Positions 1 through 5,741 of a stretch of 8,345 nt of DNA are shown in pieces (within the stretch, counting starts at the first letter, position 1; each line of letters starts with the position of its first letter). The position numbers and the translations under genes are program-made. The notes under the pieces were generated by a model. It did not search any database. It was not told the DNA's origin and saw only the letters and a program-made list of their open reading frames with translations. Source of the stretch: Patescibacteria group bacterium (lineage in GTDB: Bacteria; Patescibacteriota; Minisyncoccia; Phycocordibacterales; JANLHH01); assembly GCA_024654605.1 (NCBI GenBank), contig JANLHH010000168.1:1-8345 (forward strand). Reading direction: 5' to 3'.

Positions 1-687
1 CTCTCCAAACGTCTTGGTAATATTGAGCGGGATGTGAAGCGTGGCGATAAAACGGCGGCTCTGGAGAAAGAGGTGCTCAAAAAAGTTGAAAAAACACTAG
101 AGGATGGGAAGCTTGCCAATTCGGTTTCTTTGGGGGAAAAAGAGAAGGAGGCTATTGCGAGCATGCATCTTCTCACCATGAAACCGATTCTCTATATTTT
201 GAACAAAAAATCGGGAGGGAAAAATCTAGATGAGACGAATGATGAACGATATGAAAAACTTTTAGCGCTTTTTAAGGAAATCGGTGCACAATATGTCGTG
301 GTTGATGCCGGCATTGAACACGAACTCTCGGGTATTGAAGGAGAAGATCGCGCGGTTTTTAGAAAAGAACTTGGCGCAGAGGAGGGCAGTGACGGCATTG
401 ATGCGCTTATACGCGCAAGTTATGAGTTGCTTGGTCTTATCACCTACTTCACGACCGGAGAGGATGAAACCAGAGGGTGGACCATCAAGAAAGACTCCAC
501 GGCGCCGGTGGCGGGTATGGCGATACACACTGATTTTCGGGATAAATTTATCCGCGCGGAAGTGATCAATTGGCAAGACCTTCTTTCTGCAGGTGGCGCG
601 GCGAAAGCGCGCGAACAAGGATTACTTCGCACTGAAGGCAGAGAATATATTGTCAAAGACGGAGACGTTATTGAATTTAAGATATAG
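1..687 (+). CDS. ychF: YchF/OLA1-family P-loop ATPase, C-terminal part (5' end outside window)
   Basis: The reading frame is open from base 1 and ends at TAG 685-687, giving 228 visible residues of a protein that is normally about 360. YchF is a ribosome-associated, translation-factor-class P-loop protein of the Obg group that hydrolyses ATP rather than GTP. The visible part begins in the helical coiled-coil insertion (charged residues 1-50, ERDVKRGDK). It continues through the last strand of the nucleotide domain (KPILYILNKK, residues 61-70) and the DAGIEHEL segment. It ends with the TGS domain, recognisable by YFTTGEDETRGWTI, IHTDF..KFIRAEV and YIVKDGDVIEFKI at the C-terminus. These match the E. 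coli protein closely as I recall it. The P-loop and switch regions lie upstream of the window. One oddity is that the nucleotide-specificity motif reads NKKS (residues 68-71) where YchF usually has NVxE or NMSE. The identification is secure; the consequence of the variant motif is unknown. Confidence 0.96.
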   Translation, partial: LSKRLGNIERDVKRGDKTAALEKEVLKKVEKTLEDGKLANSVSLGEKEKEAIASMHLLTMKPILYILNKKSGGKNLDETNDERYEKLLALFKEIGAQYVVVDAGIEHELSGIEGEDRAVFRKELGAEEGSDGIDALIRASYELLGLITYFTTGEDETRGWTIKKDSTAPVAGMAIHTDFRDKFIRAEVINWQDLLSAGGAAKAREQGLLRTEGREYIVKDGDVIEFKI

Positions 688-719
688 AAAGAGCTAGATA
701 TGCCCAAATACGCAAAGAG

Positions 720-747
720 AAATCCCCGTGTAAAAACACGGGGATTT
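720..747. terminator. Perfect 12-bp hairpin, terminator-like, between ychF and the minus-strand small ORF
   Basis: Bases 720-731 (AAATCCCCGTGT) pair perfectly with 736-747 (ACACGGGGATTT) around an AAAA loop. It begins 32 bases after the ychF stop. The plus-strand sequence after the stem is GAGTAAGG, with no T-tract. The minus-strand exit is better: the stem's own ATTT is followed by CTCTTT. It lies between two converging reading frames, so it may serve both, and it fits termination of the minus-strand small ORF at least as well as ychF. The structure is certain; the terminator role is inferred. Confidence 0.65.
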
Positions 748-769
748 GAGTAAGGGGAAAAATGTACTA

Positions 770-880
770 TTATCGATAGTTATAGATGTTCTTCATCGGA
801 TCTTCTTTACGTGTCCGCCACTTTTTGCAAGACACAAGTTGGCAAAATGCTCTAAACCCTGCAACCAAGCGATATTTCAT
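770..880 (-). CDS. Candidate small basic protein of 36 residues, unrecognised
   Basis: On the minus strand, ATG at 880-878 opens a 36-codon frame that ends at TAA (772-770). The product begins MKYRLVAGFRAFCQLVSCKK and ends in NIYNYR. It is strongly basic, with many Lys and Arg, has two cysteines (C13, C18) and no transmembrane segment. I do not recognise it, and it is not ribosomal protein bL36 or another small ribosomal protein I know. Support comes from its surroundings. An AGGAG Shine-Dalgarno lies nine bases before the ATG. A TTGACG-N17-TATGTT promoter lies about 50 bases upstream, and a strong hairpin (720-747) follows 22 bases after the stop. The whole gap thus reads as a complete minus-strand transcription unit. 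Its small size is the main reason for doubt: a frame this short can occur by chance. It could also be a structured RNA or a leader peptide. Confidence 0.4.
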   Translation of the reverse strand: MKYRLVAGFRAFCQLVSCKKWRTRKEDPMKNIYNYR

Positions 881-889
881 GACCAACTT

Positions 890-894
890 CTCCT
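890..894 (-). promoter_or_regulatory. Shine-Dalgarno AGGAG for the minus-strand small ORF
   Basis: On the minus strand AAGGAGAAG is centred here, with the AGGAG core ending nine bases before the ATG at 880. This is the only canonical, well-spaced Shine-Dalgarno seen in the window. None of the large genes has one, so it stands out and supports the choice of start for the 36-codon frame. Confidence 0.4.
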
Positions 895-929
895 TTTTTG
901 TGTTACCTTCACTGTAGAGAACTACCACT

Positions 930-953
930 TACAACATACCTTAGTATGTTGTA
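930..953. repeat. Inverted repeat (10-bp arms, 4-base loop) over a promoter spacer and -10
   Basis: TACAACATAC (930-939) and GTATGTTGTA (944-953) are perfect inverse complements separated by CTTA. The repeat covers most of the spacer and all of the -10 of the minus-strand promoter. That is a typical position for a repressor operator, because a dimeric regulator bound there would block RNA polymerase. Most of it lies upstream of the predicted transcript start, so action as DNA rather than as an RNA hairpin is more likely. No regulator is identified. Confidence 0.65.
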
Positions 954-961
954 TACGTCAA
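933..961 (-). promoter_or_regulatory. Candidate sigma-70-type promoter for the minus-strand small ORF
   Basis: Read on the minus strand: -35 TTGACG (961-956, five of six consensus bases), a 17-base spacer (955-939) and -10 TATGTT (938-933, four of six). The expected transcription start is near 926, giving a leader of about 45 bases that holds the Shine-Dalgarno. The spacer and -10 are covered by an inverted repeat (930-953), which suggests a repressible promoter. Assigned by consensus match only. Confidence 0.5.
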
Positions 962-962
962 T

Positions 963-972
963 AGGGTACCCT
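963..972. promoter_or_regulatory. 10-bp palindrome between two divergent -35 boxes
   Basis: AGGGTACCCT is a perfect palindrome lying almost exactly midway between the minus-strand -35 (956-961) and the plus-strand -35 (972-977). The position suits a protein site that affects both promoters. Alone, a 10-bp palindrome can easily occur by chance. Confidence 0.3.
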
Positions 973-999
973 TGTATCTTCCACGTGGAGTTATATACT
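972..999 (+). promoter_or_regulatory. Candidate promoter for the 1031 membrane protein gene
   Basis: TTGTAT (972-977), a 16-base spacer and TATACT (994-999, five of six consensus bases). The predicted start is near 1006, leaving a leader of roughly 25 bases before the ATG at 1031 and no Shine-Dalgarno. The -35 is weak, so the call rests mainly on the -10 and its distance to the gene. Confidence 0.5.
980..989. promoter_or_regulatory. 10-bp palindrome within the plus-strand promoter spacer
   Basis: TCCACGTGGA is a perfect palindrome inside the 16-base spacer of the candidate plus-strand promoter (972-999). It is the third inverted repeat in 60 bases. A regulatory role is inferred from position only. 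Confidence 0.3.
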
Positions 1000-1030
1000 G
1001 TAATCATTAACCATAAGTACCTCTTTATCT

Positions 1031-2008
1031 ATGGAACCGGCAACTATGCAAAAACCCAGAACAACGCCGAAGGACTTCTTCCTTCATTTGGGAGCGATTG
1101 TGGCGCTTTATATAAGCATTATAAGCGTTCTTACGCTCCTGTTTGAGATTATTAACCAACTATATCCTCAGCCCTTTGCATACACAGATCCTTACGCGAG
1201 CGGCGTCTCTTTGGCGATGTCCATGCTTATCGTCGCGTTTCCGCTCTATATCCTCTTTATGCGCGTCCTTTCCGGCGTGGAGAAATCTTCTCCGGAAAAA
1301 CGCGAGCTTTCTGTCCGTAAGTGGCTTATCTACCTCACGCTTTTTCTTGCGGGAGTAGTCATCGCGATTGACCTTATTGTCCTCATTCAAAAGTTTTTTG
1401 CGGGAGAAGAAATCACGCTCGCCTTCGCTCTTAAAGTACTATCTATTATTGTCGTTCTCGCGGCAGTATTCGGTTATTATTTGCATGACATTAAACACAA
1501 TCAAGGCGAGGGAACAAAAATGAATATATTCTTCGCGTATGGCGCCGGTACTTTCGCCGTTCTTACCATTGCCATTGGATTTTTAGTGATGGGGTCGCCT
1601 TATACGCAGAGAGAAAAGCGCTTTGACGCGGAACGCGTGGCGCATCTTCAAAGTATTCAATATCAAATCGTCTATTACTGGCAGAGCAAAGAGGAATTGC
1701 CGACAACACTGGACGACCTCAAGGATCCGATAAGTGGCTTTATCCTTCCTGTAGACCCCGCAACCAATACTTCTTATGAATATATACCAACAGGAGGACT
1801 CTCATTCCAACTCTGCGCCACTTTCAGTAGAGAAACGCCAGAGGGTGCTGGTCTGCAAGGCTATGAGAGCGAGGTGTATCCGCACAAGAGCGGGTTGGAC
1901 GAAAATTGGCAACATGGCGTGGGGAGGGTGTGCTTTGACCGCACCATCGATCCGGAGCTTTACCCTCCGCGAAGCGTGATGGAAAAAGATGTGCCTGTGA
2001 TTCGGTAA
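1031..2008 (+). CDS. Five-helix membrane protein (DUF5671-like) with pilin-like C-terminal domain
   Basis: The 325-residue product has five hydrophobic segments, at about 19-43, 58-80, 97-120, 131-151 and 167-188. A hydrophilic tail of about 135 residues follows. The N-terminal part resembles DUF5671, a family of unknown function common in Parcubacteria; this is recall, not a search. The tail recalls the globular part of type II secretion pseudopilins: a helix (RFDAERVAHLQSIQYQIVYYW), then LPTTLDDLKD, then VDPATNTSYEY, and a closing W-x-HGVGRVCF. Its two cysteines (C262, C301) could form a disulfide if the tail lies outside the membrane. The role is unknown; a membrane-anchored sensor or surface assembly part is possible. 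ATG 1031 is used, but the in-frame ATG at 1046 (MQKPRTTPKDFF) is equally plausible because neither has a Shine-Dalgarno. A hairpin follows about 40 bases after the stop. Confidence 0.75.
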   Translation: MEPATMQKPRTTPKDFFLHLGAIVALYISIISVLTLLFEIINQLYPQPFAYTDPYASGVSLAMSMLIVAFPLYILFMRVLSGVEKSSPEKRELSVRKWLIYLTLFLAGVVIAIDLIVLIQKFFAGEEITLAFALKVLSIIVVLAAVFGYYLHDIKHNQGEGTKMNIFFAYGAGTFAVLTIAIGFLVMGSPYTQREKRFDAERVAHLQSIQYQIVYYWQSKEELPTTLDDLKDPISGFILPVDPATNTSYEYIPTGGLSFQLCATFSRETPEGAGLQGYESEVYPHKSGLDENWQHGVGRVCFDRTIDPELYPPRSVMEKDVPVIR

Positions 2009-2047
2009 CAAAAAGTATGAGTCCTTATCGGAATAATTCAGTTTAAC

Positions 2048-2082
2048 GCAAACCCCCACTTTGAGCACAAGCGGGGGTTTGC
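2048..2082 (+). terminator. Terminator-like hairpin after the 1031 gene, overlapping the leuS promoter
   Basis: GCAAACCCCC (2048-2057) pairs with GGGGGTTTGC (2073-2082). The stem continues after one A/C mismatch with three more pairs (CTT/AAG) around a TGAGCAC loop. No T-tract follows; the next bases are TACAATG, the likely leuS -10. The A-rich/C-run stem style resembles the hairpin at 720-747. It probably ends transcription of the upstream gene, although without a T-tract its efficiency is uncertain. Confidence 0.6.
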
Positions 2083-2088
2083 TACAAT
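2061..2088 (+). promoter_or_regulatory. Candidate leuS promoter nested in the upstream hairpin
   Basis: TTGAGC (2061-2066), a 16-base spacer and TACAAT (2083-2088, five of six consensus bases). The -35 sits in the loop side of the hairpin and the 3' arm makes up most of the spacer. Transcription would begin around 2095, essentially at the leuS ATG (2096), implying a leaderless mRNA. Confidence 0.5.
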
Positions 2089-2095
2089 GTATTTC

Positions 2096-4492
2096 ATGAA
2101 AGGATACGACCATAAGCTGATAGAGAAAAAGTGGCAGAAGGAGTGGAGTAAAAAAAATCTCTATAAAACGTCAGAAAACACCGACAAACTAAAGTGCTAT
2201 GTGCTTGATATGTTTCCCTATCCTTCAGGAGAAGGACTGCATGTGGGGCACCCCAAGGGATATATCGCAACTGACATCTATTCTCGTTATAAAAAAATGA
2301 CGGGGTACAACGTGCTTCACCCAATGGGATGGGACGCTTTTGGTCTGCCTGCCGAAAATTTCGCTATCAAAAACAAGATACAACCGCGTATTGCCGTAGA
2401 GCAAAACATCAAACATTTTAAAGAGCAACTCTCTCTTATTGGTTTCAATTATGACTGGGAGAGAGAAATAAATACTACCGACCCTGCATATTACCGATGG
2501 ACCCAATGGATCTTTCTCAAGCTCCACGAGCGAGGTTTTGCATACGAGTCGCACGAACCGATCAATTGGTGTCCGACCTGCCAGACGGGACTTGCCAACG
2601 AAGATCTGGAGGGAAATGTCTGCGAACGGTGCGGAACGGTTGTGGAAAAAAGACCCATGAGGCAGTGGGTGCTCAAGATTACTGACTACGCGGAGCGGCT
2701 CCTGAAAGACCTTGAAGGGTTGGAGTGGCCGGAGTCCATCAAAGAATCCCAGCGCAATTGGATCGGGCGTTCGGAAGGCGCATTGATTAAGTTTCCAATT
2801 TCCAATTTCCAATTCTCAATTGAAGTGTTTACCACGCGCCCAGATACATTATTCGGGGCAACGTATCTCGTGCTTGCTCCGGAACATCAACTCACTCAAG
2901 AGCTCTTCGCGGGAGTTACTAATCAAGAAGAAGTGAAAAAATATATTGAAGGAGTTAAAAAGAAAACGGAAATTGAACGCACGGCGGAAGGGAAGGAAAA
3001 AACAGGAGTTGAGCTACGGGGTATTAAAGCAATTAACCCGGCTAACAACAAAGAAATACCGATTTTTATCGCTGATTATGTGCTTGCGCATTACGGTACG
3101 GGAGCAATCATGGCTGTTCCCGCCCACGATGAACGGGATTTTGCGTTTGCGAAGAAATTTGGATTACCTGTCGTTGAAGTAATCTCCGGGGGTGATATAC
3201 AGAAAGGTGCATATACAGGAGGGGGTATTCTGGTGCACTCAGGGCAATTTGACGGTTCAAAAAGCGAGGAGGCAAAAAAGGCAATAACTCTATTCGTGGG
3301 CGGAGAAATGAAAACGACCTATAAACTTCGCGACTGGGTATTTTCACGCCAGCGCTATTGGGGAGAGCCGATACCTATTATTCATTGCGAGAAATGCGGA
3401 GTAGTTCCTGTTCCAGAAAGTGATTTGCCCGTTACCCTACCCGAAGTGGAGTCGTATGAGCCGACAGGGACCGGGGAATCGCCGCTTGCCGATATTGCCT
3501 CATGGGTAAACACCACATGTCCGAAATGCTCTGGAGAAGCGAAGCGGGAAACAAACACCATGCCGCAATGGGCGGGTTCTTCGTGGTACTATCTGCGCTA
3601 TATTGATCCGCACAACGACACTGCGTTGGTTGATAAAGAAAAGGAAAAATATTGGTCGCCGGTTGATATGTATGTAGGCGGTGCGGAACACGCGACTCGC
3701 CACTTGATATACGCGCGTTTTTGGCACAAATTTTTGTATGATATCGGAACCGTTCATTATGAAGAGCCGTTCAAGAGACTTCAGCACGTCGGTCTTGTTA
3801 TCGCGGAAGACGGAAGGAAAATGAGCAAAAGATACGGTAATGTGGTAAACCCGGACGATGTGGTTGCCACCTATGGAGCAGACACTCTGCGTCTCTATGA
3901 AATGTTCATGGGGCCGTTTGATCAATCAGTCGCATGGAACACCGAAAGCATTATCGGCGCGCGAAGATTTCTGGAAAAAGTGTGGCGGCTCAAAGAGCGA
4001 ATTAAAAATGAAGAGTCTACAATTGAGAACAAAAAATTAGAATCGTTGTTGCACAAGACGATCAAAAAAGTCAGCGAAGATATTGAAGGATTTAAATTCA
4101 ATACCGCGATCAGTTCCATGATGATGTTTGTGAATGAAGTAGAAAAAGAAAGCGAAATCCCCCGGACTCTTTATTCGACATTTTTGATTCTCCTCGCGCC
4201 ATTCGCGCCGCATATCACGGAGGAGTTATGGGAAATGCTCGGGCACGATATGTCTATCCATCTGGAAAAATGGCCGCAATATGACGAATCAAAAACGAGA
4301 TCAGATACGGCAACGATCGCTGTTCAAATAAATGGAAAGGTGCGCGATACATTTGAGATATCCGCCGATGCGGACGAAGATGAGGTGAAGACGCGCGCAC
4401 TGTCTCTTGAAAGTGTCCGCAAATGGACCGAAGGCAAAGAGATCAAGAAATTTATTTATGTAAAAAATAAATTAGTGAGCATTGTGGTCTGA
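2096..4492 (+). CDS. leuS: Leucyl-tRNA synthetase
   Basis: This class I enzyme charges tRNA-Leu with leucine in the cytoplasm and edits mischarged products. Counting from ATG 2096 (798 residues), the HIGH signature is HVGH at 49-52 and the KMSKS signature is KMSKR at 575-579. A zinc-binding insert carries CPTC (159-162) and CERC (176-179), and a second cysteine pair set (HCEKCG, TCPKCSG) lies further on. The CP1 editing domain shows TTRPDTLFG (246-254) and MAVPAHDERD (339-348). The end (VQINGKVRDTFEI onward) is the usual C-terminal domain. The length is slightly below E. coli LeuRS (about 860). I chose 2096 over the in-frame ATG at 2087 because MKGYDHKLIEKKWQ matches the usual LeuRS N-terminus and the -10 overlaps 2087. 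There is no Shine-Dalgarno. A heptanucleotide repeat encodes residues 233-242 between the catalytic core and the editing domain. I saw no clear terminator after it. Confidence 0.98.
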   Translation: MKGYDHKLIEKKWQKEWSKKNLYKTSENTDKLKCYVLDMFPYPSGEGLHVGHPKGYIATDIYSRYKKMTGYNVLHPMGWDAFGLPAENFAIKNKIQPRIAVEQNIKHFKEQLSLIGFNYDWEREINTTDPAYYRWTQWIFLKLHERGFAYESHEPINWCPTCQTGLANEDLEGNVCERCGTVVEKRPMRQWVLKITDYAERLLKDLEGLEWPESIKESQRNWIGRSEGALIKFPISNFQFSIEVFTTRPDTLFGATYLVLAPEHQLTQELFAGVTNQEEVKKYIEGVKKKTEIERTAEGKEKTGVELRGIKAINPANNKEIPIFIADYVLAHYGTGAIMAVPAHDERDFAFAKKFGLPVVEVISGGDIQKGAYTGGGILVHSGQFDGSKSEEAKKAITLFVGGEMKTTYKLRDWVFSRQRYWGEPIPIIHCEKCGVVPVPESDLPVTLPEVESYEPTGTGESPLADIASWVNTTCPKCSGEAKRETNTMPQWAGSSWYYLRYIDPHNDTALVDKEKEKYWSPVDMYVGGAEHATRHLIYARFWHKFLYDIGTVHYEEPFKRLQHVGLVIAEDGRKMSKRYGNVVNPDDVVATYGADTLRLYEMFMGPFDQSVAWNTESIIGARRFLEKVWRLKERIKNEESTIENKKLESLLHKTIKKVSEDIEGFKFNTAISSMMMFVNEVEKESEIPRTLYSTFLILLAPFAPHITEELWEMLGHDMSIHLEKWPQYDESKTRSDTATIAVQINGKVRDTFEISADADEDEVKTRALSLESVRKWTEGKEIKKFIYVKNKLVSIVV
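2792..2819 (+). repeat. Heptanucleotide tandem repeat inside leuS
   Basis: Three exact copies of TTTCCAA (2792-2798, 2799-2805, 2806-2812) are followed by a near copy, TTCTCAA (2813-2819). The frame reads through as FPISNFQFSI (residues 233-242 of LeuRS), just before the editing domain. Three units equal seven codons, so gain or loss of three units would keep the frame. Similar AATTGGA-type heptamers occur between genes in CPR genomes as I recall; a copy inside an essential gene is less expected. Confidence 0.8.
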
Positions 4493-4529
4493 AAAAGAGG
4501 TGAATCAGGTATAAGGACTTGACTCCGAT

Positions 4530-4558
4530 TTGACATCATGCTAAATATAGTATATTGT
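4530..4558 (+). promoter_or_regulatory. Promoter for the sigma region 4/HARE gene
   Basis: A perfect TTGACA (4530-4535), a 17-base spacer and TATTGT (4553-4558, four of six). An alternative -10 is TATATT at 4551-4556 with a 15-base spacer. A second -35-like TTGACT lies just upstream at 4519-4524. The predicted start near 4565 gives a leader of about 43 bases to ATG 4608. Confidence 0.6.
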
Positions 4559-4570
4559 AAAAGTCCATTA

Positions 4571-4592
4571 AGAGTATTTCTTGAGAGTATTT
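4571..4592 (+). repeat. Short direct repeat in the leader of the 4608 gene
   Basis: AGAGTATTT occurs at 4571-4579 and again at 4584-4592, a 13-base period, between the predicted transcript start and ATG 4608. It could be a binding site for the encoded DNA-binding protein (autoregulation) or a chance duplication in AT-rich sequence. Confidence 0.35.
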
Positions 4593-4607
4593 GAGACGAC
4601 CACCATT

Positions 4608-5633
4608 ATGACGGTAATCACATTCAAACCCAAGCAGGTTTCCAACAGACTTCTTTCTGTTTTGCCGGAGAGAACCAGAGATATACTGGTTCAGCGCTAC
4701 GGCCTTTCTGACGGGGAAAGAGCCACCCTTGAGGCGATCGGCCAAGCCTATGGCATTACCCGTGAACGGGTACGCCAAATTGAAAATTTTGCGCTCAATA
4801 CGATTCGCAAATCCGACATATACCAAAAAGAAACCCCCGCGTTTGAAGAATTAAAAAATATTATTACCTCACTCGGTGGGGTAGTCGCTGAAGACGATCT
4901 ATTGTCTCATATCACCAAAGATCAAAATACGCAGAACCACGTACATCTTTTTCTTGTTCTGGGAGACACCTTTCAACGCCAAAAAGAGGATGAGCAATTC
5001 AAGCACCGATGGGTTGTAGACAATACTGTCGCGCAAAAGGTACATGAATCATTACAGCGTCTGCACGAGAGTCTCTCTAATGAGGATCTTATCTCCGAGA
5101 ACGAAATAATCTCGCGGTTTTTGTCGTATCTCAAAGATGTCTCTGAAGAGTATAAGAACGAAGAGATCGCAAAACGGTGGATCGCTATTTCTAAAGAAAT
5201 ACAAAAAAATCCGTTGGGAGAATGGGGTATCGCGGAGTCACCGAATATCAAAGCGCGCGGTATGCGCGACTATGCCTTTTTGGTTATCAGACGACACGGC
5301 AATCCGATGCATTTTACGGAGGTGGCAAAAGAAATTGAAAAATCTTTTGGGAAAAAAGCGCACGTGGCAACATGTCATAATGAACTTATCAAAGACCCCC
5401 GTTTTGTACTCGTAGGGAGAGGTTTGTATGCCCTTTCTTCATGGGGATACTCCAGTGGTATTGTCCGCGATGTCATCGCCGATATTCTCAAAAAGGATGG
5501 CCCGCTTCCAAAACAGGAAATCGTTGACAAGGTATTAAAAGAGCGATACGTAAAGCCCAATACCATTATCGTTAACCTCCAAGACGTTAAATATTTCAAA
5601 AAGAACAAGGACGGATCCTATACATTGGTATAG
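4608..5633 (+). CDS. Sigma-70 region 4 fused to HARE-type winged helix, putative transcription regulator
   Basis: The 341-residue product (from ATG 4608) begins with a sigma-70 region 4 at about 12-68: LLSVLPERTRDILVQRYGL, then the helix-turn-helix AIGQAYGITRERVRQIE, the usual -35-binding element. It has no region 2 or 3, so it cannot melt a -10 or act as a normal sigma factor. Residues 70-205 are mostly helical and charged and may contain another winged helix. Residues 215-278 (MRDYAFLVIRRHGNPMHFTEVAKEIEK ... RFVLVGRGLYALSSWG) look like a HARE-HTH domain, known from the RNA polymerase delta subunit. Residues 283-341 look like a second winged helix. Proteins of this shape are, as I recall, widespread in CPR bacteria and annotated only by domain. 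It probably binds DNA or RNA polymerase to modulate transcription. The in-frame TTG at 4581 is an alternative start; ATG 4608 is preferred although neither has a strong Shine-Dalgarno. An intrinsic terminator follows. Confidence 0.85.
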   Translation: MTVITFKPKQVSNRLLSVLPERTRDILVQRYGLSDGERATLEAIGQAYGITRERVRQIENFALNTIRKSDIYQKETPAFEELKNIITSLGGVVAEDDLLSHITKDQNTQNHVHLFLVLGDTFQRQKEDEQFKHRWVVDNTVAQKVHESLQRLHESLSNEDLISENEIISRFLSYLKDVSEEYKNEEIAKRWIAISKEIQKNPLGEWGIAESPNIKARGMRDYAFLVIRRHGNPMHFTEVAKEIEKSFGKKAHVATCHNELIKDPRFVLVGRGLYALSSWGYSSGIVRDVIADILKKDGPLPKQEIVDKVLKERYVKPNTIIVNLQDVKYFKKNKDGSYTLV

Positions 5634-5644
5634 TATCGGACTAG

Positions 5645-5675
5645 ATCGCCACATATTCTCTTTGTGGCGATTTTT
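5645..5675 (+). terminator. Rho-independent terminator after the sigma region 4/HARE gene
   Basis: ATCGCCACA (5645-5653) pairs perfectly with TGTGGCGAT (5663-5671) around a nine-base loop. A run of five Ts (5671-5675) follows, then GTTG. It starts 12 bases after the stop at 5633. This is the most convincing intrinsic terminator in the window and makes the preceding gene monocistronic together with its own promoter. Confidence 0.8.
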
Positions 5676-5721
5676 GTTGAGAGCCTAAATTACAGGTGTT
5701 CCGAAAATGTGATCTTTCGTG

Positions 5722-5727
5722 TATGAT
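5722..5727 (+). promoter_or_regulatory. Candidate -10 element for the 5742 gene
   Basis: TATGAT matches five of six consensus bases and lies 14 bases before ATG 5742, so the transcript would have a leader of only about 5-10 bases. No good -35 is visible (TTCCGA at 5699-5704 at 17 bases is poor). A promoter is expected here because a strong terminator lies just upstream. Confidence 0.4.
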
Positions 5728-5741
5728 AAGTCATATATAGT

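Noticed and set aside
700..753. 17-codon plus-strand ORF (MPKYAKRNPRVKTRGFE) right after ychF
   Set aside because: Most of it is the hairpin at 720-747, it has no Shine-Dalgarno, and the hairpin explains the sequence better.
746..1146. Plus-strand frames of 72 and 82 codons across the gap and the start of the 1031 gene
   Set aside because: No ribosome binding site or protein-like composition. They overlap the minus-strand small ORF, the promoter region and the start of a better-supported gene.
2087..2095. Earlier in-frame start ATG for leuS (adds MYF)
   Set aside because: It overlaps the likely -10 TACAAT, and the sequence from 2096 matches the usual LeuRS N-terminus.
2225..2812. 195-codon minus-strand frame inside leuS
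   Set aside because: It is an antisense shadow of a strongly conserved LeuRS coding region, with no family resemblance.
4515..4566. GGACTT ... AAGTCC inverted repeat flanking the 4530 promoter
   Set aside because: Six-base arms about 40 bases apart are expected by chance.
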